From the NCBI GenBank assembly GCA_003024985.2, contig PXIH01S0000629.1: a stretch of DNA of 11,145 bases, one strand, 5' to 3'. The DNA is from Euperipatoides rowelli. Its lineage: Eukaryota; Onychophora; Udeonychophora; Euonychophora; Peripatopsidae. The notes below the pieces were generated by a model. That model was given only the letters and a program-made list of their open reading frames with translations, made no database searches and had not been told where the DNA came from. The number at the start of each line of letters is the position of its first letter. Position 1 is the first letter of the stretch. Below are positions 7,839-11,145 of this stretch, piece by piece. A program made the translations under genes and the position numbers.

Positions 7839-9392
7839 ATGTTCCAGATGTTTCATGCTTTTATGAAGAAACTAAAAGAAATTGATTCTAAGGGATATTT
7901 TCATGATGCACATAAGTTCTTAAAATCATGCTCAAAGTACTTGAATCAGCGGGTTCCGCTGAATAATGTGGTGTTAAAAAAATTTGCTTTTTCAAATGAT
8001 GTCTCACAAACATGCATCAGGAAATTGGCTGAGGAACTCCCGCTTGTCATTAAGGAAAGTGTTATAGATTGTCTGTTTAGTGAGTGGCTTCTATGTGCTA
8101 CTGATAATGTAATGGAGTAGGAGTACATTAAAAGTCAAATGTAACGGATTTTTAATTTTTTTTTTATTATTGATTTTCAAAGATTTTTACTAAAAAATAT
8201 CCACCAGAAGAAAAAAAATAGTTATTTACAATTAAATTTTTAAAATAATTGTCTTTAGCCCCTCCCCCTTAAAACAACATTGTCCACTGTACACACCAGG
8301 GGATATATTTTGTGACATTGTTTAGAGATGAATAGAGCTTGCTATAGCCTACTTAACTATAGAATATTTACTATCTTTGTCCGCTTAAAGCTGGAAATAC
8401 TATGGACTAATTGTTTAATGACTTGTAAAAAATCAATCAAATTCATCCTTTGTGCTATTATGATCCAATTTATTGTTTTTAAATCAAAATGACCTTTAAT
8501 ACAAGTTGAACTTACCTCTATTTACATGTGAAATCATTTCAAAGAAAACAGCCGTAGAAAGAATTTTGTCATCAAATTAATCGTGAAATCTTCAATTTGT
8601 AATCTGACAAAGGATAAGGAATACGGTAGTCTTAAATTTAATACATTTTATTTTTTTTTTCCAGTGGAATTTTTTTTTTAGTAATCTTTGAAAATCAATA
8701 ATAAAAAAAATAATAAAAATCTGTTACCTATGACCTTTAATGAGCAAAATTTGAATAACCTGGTGATCTGGTAATAAAGTATTCAGCAATTGACACATAC
8801 TGGGCAAGGATTTTTAATTTGTAGGCTTACTGATGCCTTTGGTCAGCCCAAATAGCCGACACTGGGTAAACTCGTTAAAAAAGCCCTAATCTTGTCGAGA
8901 GAGAATTTTCAATGAATAATAACACTGTTACTCAAAAATGCTCTTGCTTGTCTACATAATCGATGAATGGCTTTCAAACTATTTAATATGTTGTCAGACT
9001 TAATGGTGGAAATGCATCTGCTGTTCCTGTCACCTAAAACTCTGAAAGCCTTTAGAAATGCCAATGTGAATTATAAATCTGCTTTGACTGCCAAACAGGA
9101 AGTTAAAACAAGAAGCAAATGAGGCTAAAATGTCTAAAAATCGCAAGGTTGAATAAATTTCAAAGGAAAAAGAGGTTGGGACTAAGCCTAAAGATGGGGA
9201 AAAGTTGCTTAAGGTGGATAAAAGTTGTAGGCTATTTCAATTGCTTTGAAGACAATAAATATGGGAAAAATGATTGCTTCCCATGCTCTCAAAGAGTCAA
9301 GTAACAAAAATATGTGTGATGCCCAAAATAGGCCTAGTCTGACTACCTTTGGGAAGAAAAGACAGCAAACCCAGAAATCATGTGTTTTTTAA
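7839..9392 (+). pseudogene. Decayed hAT-like transposase or transposon-derived gene, split by a MITE
   Basis: The 5' piece (7839-8120, 93 codons from ATG) contains FHAFMKKLKEID, FLKSCSKYLNQRVPLNNVVL, RKLAEELPLVI and SEWLLCATDN. This is the charged helical region that precedes the dimerisation segment in a widespread but poorly characterised hAT-like family. After the MITE, one frame from 8768 reads LVIKYSAIDTYWARIF, then LVEREFSMNNNTVTQ at about 8891. That is the counterpart of the hAT C-terminal dimerisation core (S-x-x-VER-x-FS type), followed by VVRLNGGNASAVPVT near 8993-9034. A shift then gives KTLKAFRNANVNYKSALTAK (9036-9119), a Lys-rich tail, and a last frame 9261-9392 ending in KKRQQTQKSCVF. 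At least six stops and three frameshifts make it a pseudogene. No terminal inverted repeats or 8-bp target duplication were identified, so the true element ends are unknown. Confidence 0.72.
8128..8740. mobile_element. MITE with long inverted repeats and TTAA ends (full-length copy, 613 bp)
   Basis: The left arm 8128-8210 and right arm 8661-8740 are inverted repeats of about 80 bp. The left begins TTAAAAGTCAAATGTAACGG; the reverse complement of the right begins TTAAAGGTCATAGGTAACAG; both pass through TATTGATTTTCAAAGATT and end at CCACCAG or CCACTGG. TTAA at each end suggests a TTAA target, as used by piggyBac-type and some other transposases. The interior has no coding capacity, so movement would have depended on another element's enzyme. 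It sits inside the hAT-like pseudogene: reading across an empty TTAA site gives EYINEQNLNNLVIW in the same frame as the upstream coding piece, which supports the insertion boundaries. An internal TGACCTTTAA at 8490-8499 repeats the right-end sequence. Confidence 0.85.
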
Positions 9393-9602
9393 ATGTACAT
9401 TTTGAAATCATCATGTAGGCCTATTTTAAGTACAAAACATTTCTATAAAAAAAATTAAAAATTATTTTTTAAATTTGTAATGGATTGGGAAATGGTACAG
9501 AGAATTGAAATATTCATATTTGTAAACTAAAGTGGTTTGCAAAGATATGAAGAGTCTATTCCTGCTGAGGTGAAGGGGTCACCGTTTCTTGTGTGTGTTT
9601 TT

Positions 9603-9672
9603 GTCCTATATTTAAAAGCATGTCCTATATATCTTACAAAAATGTCCTATAAATTCCAGGATTTTGTCCTAT
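9603..9672 (+). repeat. GTCCTAT tandem array, period about 19-22 bp
   Basis: GTCCTAT recurs at 9603, 9622, 9644 and 9666, separated by T- or A-rich spacers. The open frame across it (from 9537) gives a repetitive VLYLKACPIYL-type peptide that I do not consider a gene. The same word is arrayed at 7350-7423. Confidence 0.75.
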
Positions 9673-9748
9673 TTTTTTTTAAAAAGATCGGTAAGAGCAT
9701 TGCTATTTATAAACTCTCATTTATTACAATCCATTTTAGCATAAATGA

Positions 9749-10056
9749 TTAAAGGTCAATGTAACAGATTTTTTTAATTTTTTTTATTTATTGATTTTCA
9801 AAGATTTTTACTAAAAAAAAATTTCCACCAGAAAAAAAAAAAATTAAAAATTTATTTACAATNAACAGCTGTAGAGGCTATTTTGTCATCAAATTAATCT
9901 CAGACCCAAAAAAATTGTGGAATCTTCAAATTGTAATCTCAGACTGAGGATAGCAATATTAGTCTTAATTTTAACTTTAAATAACTTTTTTATGCATTTT
10001 AAAAAAAAAATTTCCAGTGGAATTTTTTTTATAAATCTGTTACATTTGACCTTTAA
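9749..10056. mobile_element. Second, internally deleted copy of the same TTAA MITE (308 bp)
   Basis: The left arm 9749-9831 begins TTAAAGGTCAATGTAACAGA and matches the left arm at 8128. The right end 10014-10056 ends AAATCTGTTACATTTGACCT then TTAA. Compared with the 613-bp copy it lacks about 310 bases of interior, precisely at the N (9863), where ATTTACAAT is joined to AACAGCTGTAG. It also lacks about 35 bases of the right arm (the AATCTTTGAAAATCAATA block). The remaining interior (TTTTGTCATCAAATTAATC, CTTCAAATTGTAATCT) matches 8565-8606. Both copies point the same way. Confidence 0.85.
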
Positions 10057-10429
10057 GTGTTTGAATAGAGCTAAACCTAATTAGAAGTAATGACGTTTAC
10101 TGCAATTACCCTCAATTACATAGGGGACCATGTAAATTTACTAATTCTAATTACACTATTTGAAAACATTTGAATTGTCATTTCCTTCATTTTGATTTTA
10201 ATTATAGTTCAATATACTGGAAAATCAAACAAGAACAAAAGAATAAATTAAATAATTTATATCTTAACTGTTTATTTGTCCAGTAATATGTTGTGTTGTA
10301 ATGTCATGTGATGTTCTGAACAGGCTCTGAGTAGCTAAGTGTGAGTCATTCTGTTGTCCATAACATGGTTGGTATATTATGCAGCCGGTTATACCGGGAG
10401 TTAGTTACTCTCAAGGGACTGGCAGTATT
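10057..10429. other. A+T-rich stretch, no gene; possible lone transposon end
   Basis: Nothing coding was recognised. Near 10095 the sequence GTTTACTGCAATTACCCTCA resembles the right-end motif of the 4896-6235 element (GTTTACAATTACCTCA) with three extra bases, so it may be a fragment of a second copy. The 5' boundary of the downstream LINE fragment lies somewhere near the end of this stretch. Confidence 0.4.
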
Positions 10430-11145
10430 TCTGACCTATAAGATATGACCTTGGACTCTGGAATATGCCCTTTGGCTTGGAAAAGTTCTTTTTTATTGCA
10501 TATCCCAAAAACTAATAATCCTTTAGGCCCTAATGAAATTCACCCGATATCGCTCTCATCATCTTTATCCAAGATTTGTGAGAAGCACGTATATCAAAAC
10601 ATACTTCCTGATGTTTTNCACTCCATTGACACCTCTCAATATGGTGGCTTACCCGGCAAATCCACCAAACAATATATCATAAAATATATCGATTTAATTT
10701 TAAAATCAACTGAAATCTAGGAATTAAAGCAGCTTCACTCTTAACAGACTTTAATAAAGCATACGATCATATAGATCATAATATATTTGTAAAAAAAATC
10801 ATTAATATGAACATTTCTCCGAGTATAACTAACTGGATAATATCATTTATAACAGATAGAAAAATCATAATTAAAATACCTAATTTAAATGAAAGCATTA
10901 GTTTTTCTTGCACTAACGGTGTTCCCCAAGGATCTGTCCTAGGGGGACTCATTCATCAATACTACTGACATTTTAGCCAGAGATTCTAATCACAGATTTA
11001 AATTCATTGATGATGGCACTATAGTTAGTATAGGAAATATTCATAACCTTGAAACAGAAACCCAAAATATTGCTGACTTAGTTAATAATGACTCGAAAGA
11101 ANTAGGCATGACCATAAATTCAAATAAATCATATATCATGGTACA
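10430..11145 (+). pseudogene. Non-LTR retrotransposon reverse transcriptase, frameshifted and 5'-truncated, runs off the window
   Basis: Three frames carry consecutive reverse transcriptase blocks. Frame one (10445-10717) has SGICPLAWKSSFLLHIPKT, IHPISLSSSLSKICEKHV and SQYGGLPGKST. Frame two (10723-10965) has LLTDFNKAYDHIDHNI (motif A region, catalytic Asp at 10747), WIISFITDRK and NGVPQGSVLG (motif B, 10915-10944). Frame three (10955-11145) has HINTTDILA, FIDDGT (motif C, the YxDD position, with I before DD, 11003-11020) and KEXGMTINSNKSYIMV. There is a stop at 10718 and a shift with sequence loss just after motif B, so it is inactive. The layout fits the CR1/Jockey-like group of non-LTR elements; the endonuclease is missing upstream and the C-terminus lies past the window. 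The N at 10618 and 11102 keep the frame and look like ambiguous bases. It is much better preserved than the copy at 2920-4030 and has the same orientation. Confidence 0.88.

Noticed and set aside
7946-8128. Minus-strand open frame of 60 codons
   Set aside because: It is the antisense shadow of the 5' hAT-like coding piece.
9119-9304. Plus-strand open frame of 61 codons over the hAT-like tail
   Set aside because: A neighbouring frame reads EAKMSKNRKVE then SKEKEVGTKPKDGEKLLKVD, which better fits the charged C-terminal tail of the same family.
9537-9752. Plus-strand open frame of 71 codons
   Set aside because: It is largely translation of the GTCCTAT array and poly(T) DNA (VLYLKACPIYL pattern), so not accepted as a gene.
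4327-11145. A following PSMG2 exon in the window
   Set aside because: I looked for the expected next segment (after AEVYSL) and saw no translation resembling it with splice sites in the right phase.

Overview
The window looks like nuclear DNA of an animal: it is very A+T-rich and intron-like, with no bacterial gene organisation. One exon has a conserved animal homologue, and the rest is decayed eukaryotic transposons (non-LTR retrotransposons, a hAT-like element, a TA-flanked DNA transposon and TTAA-flanked MITEs). Frequent TAGGCCTA-type words and the transposon mix suggest an invertebrate, possibly marine, but the sequence does not settle the species or phylum.

The only plausible functional coding segment is one internal exon at 4155-4326 (+). 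It matches proteasome assembly chaperone 2 (PSMG2/PAC2) from the PxVSVGNVGQLAVDLL strand onward and has good splice signals on both sides. Most of the window is therefore probably introns of PSMG2: sequence before 4155 is upstream intron (perhaps with 5' gene sequence), and sequence after 4326 is downstream intron. No later PSMG2 exon was recognised before the window ends.

Layout: 1-131, 75-bp tandem repeat; 132-2919, mostly featureless A+T-rich DNA with small palindromes; about 2920-4030, badly decayed non-LTR reverse transcriptase ending just before the PSMG2 exon; 4896-6235, a TA-flanked inverted-repeat DNA transposon with a decayed coding region containing in-frame duplications and eight copies of its terminal motif; 7839-9392, decayed hAT-like protein gene split by a 613-bp MITE (8128-8740); 9749-10056, shorter copy of the same MITE, with an N exactly at its internal deletion junction; about 10430-11145, younger but frameshifted non-LTR reverse transcriptase running off the window end.

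The transposon genes show layered insertion and decay rather than a working pathway. The best candidates for something not yet described are the 4896-6235 element, whose internal motif pairs look like right-end/left-end junctions of fused copies, and the nested MITE family.
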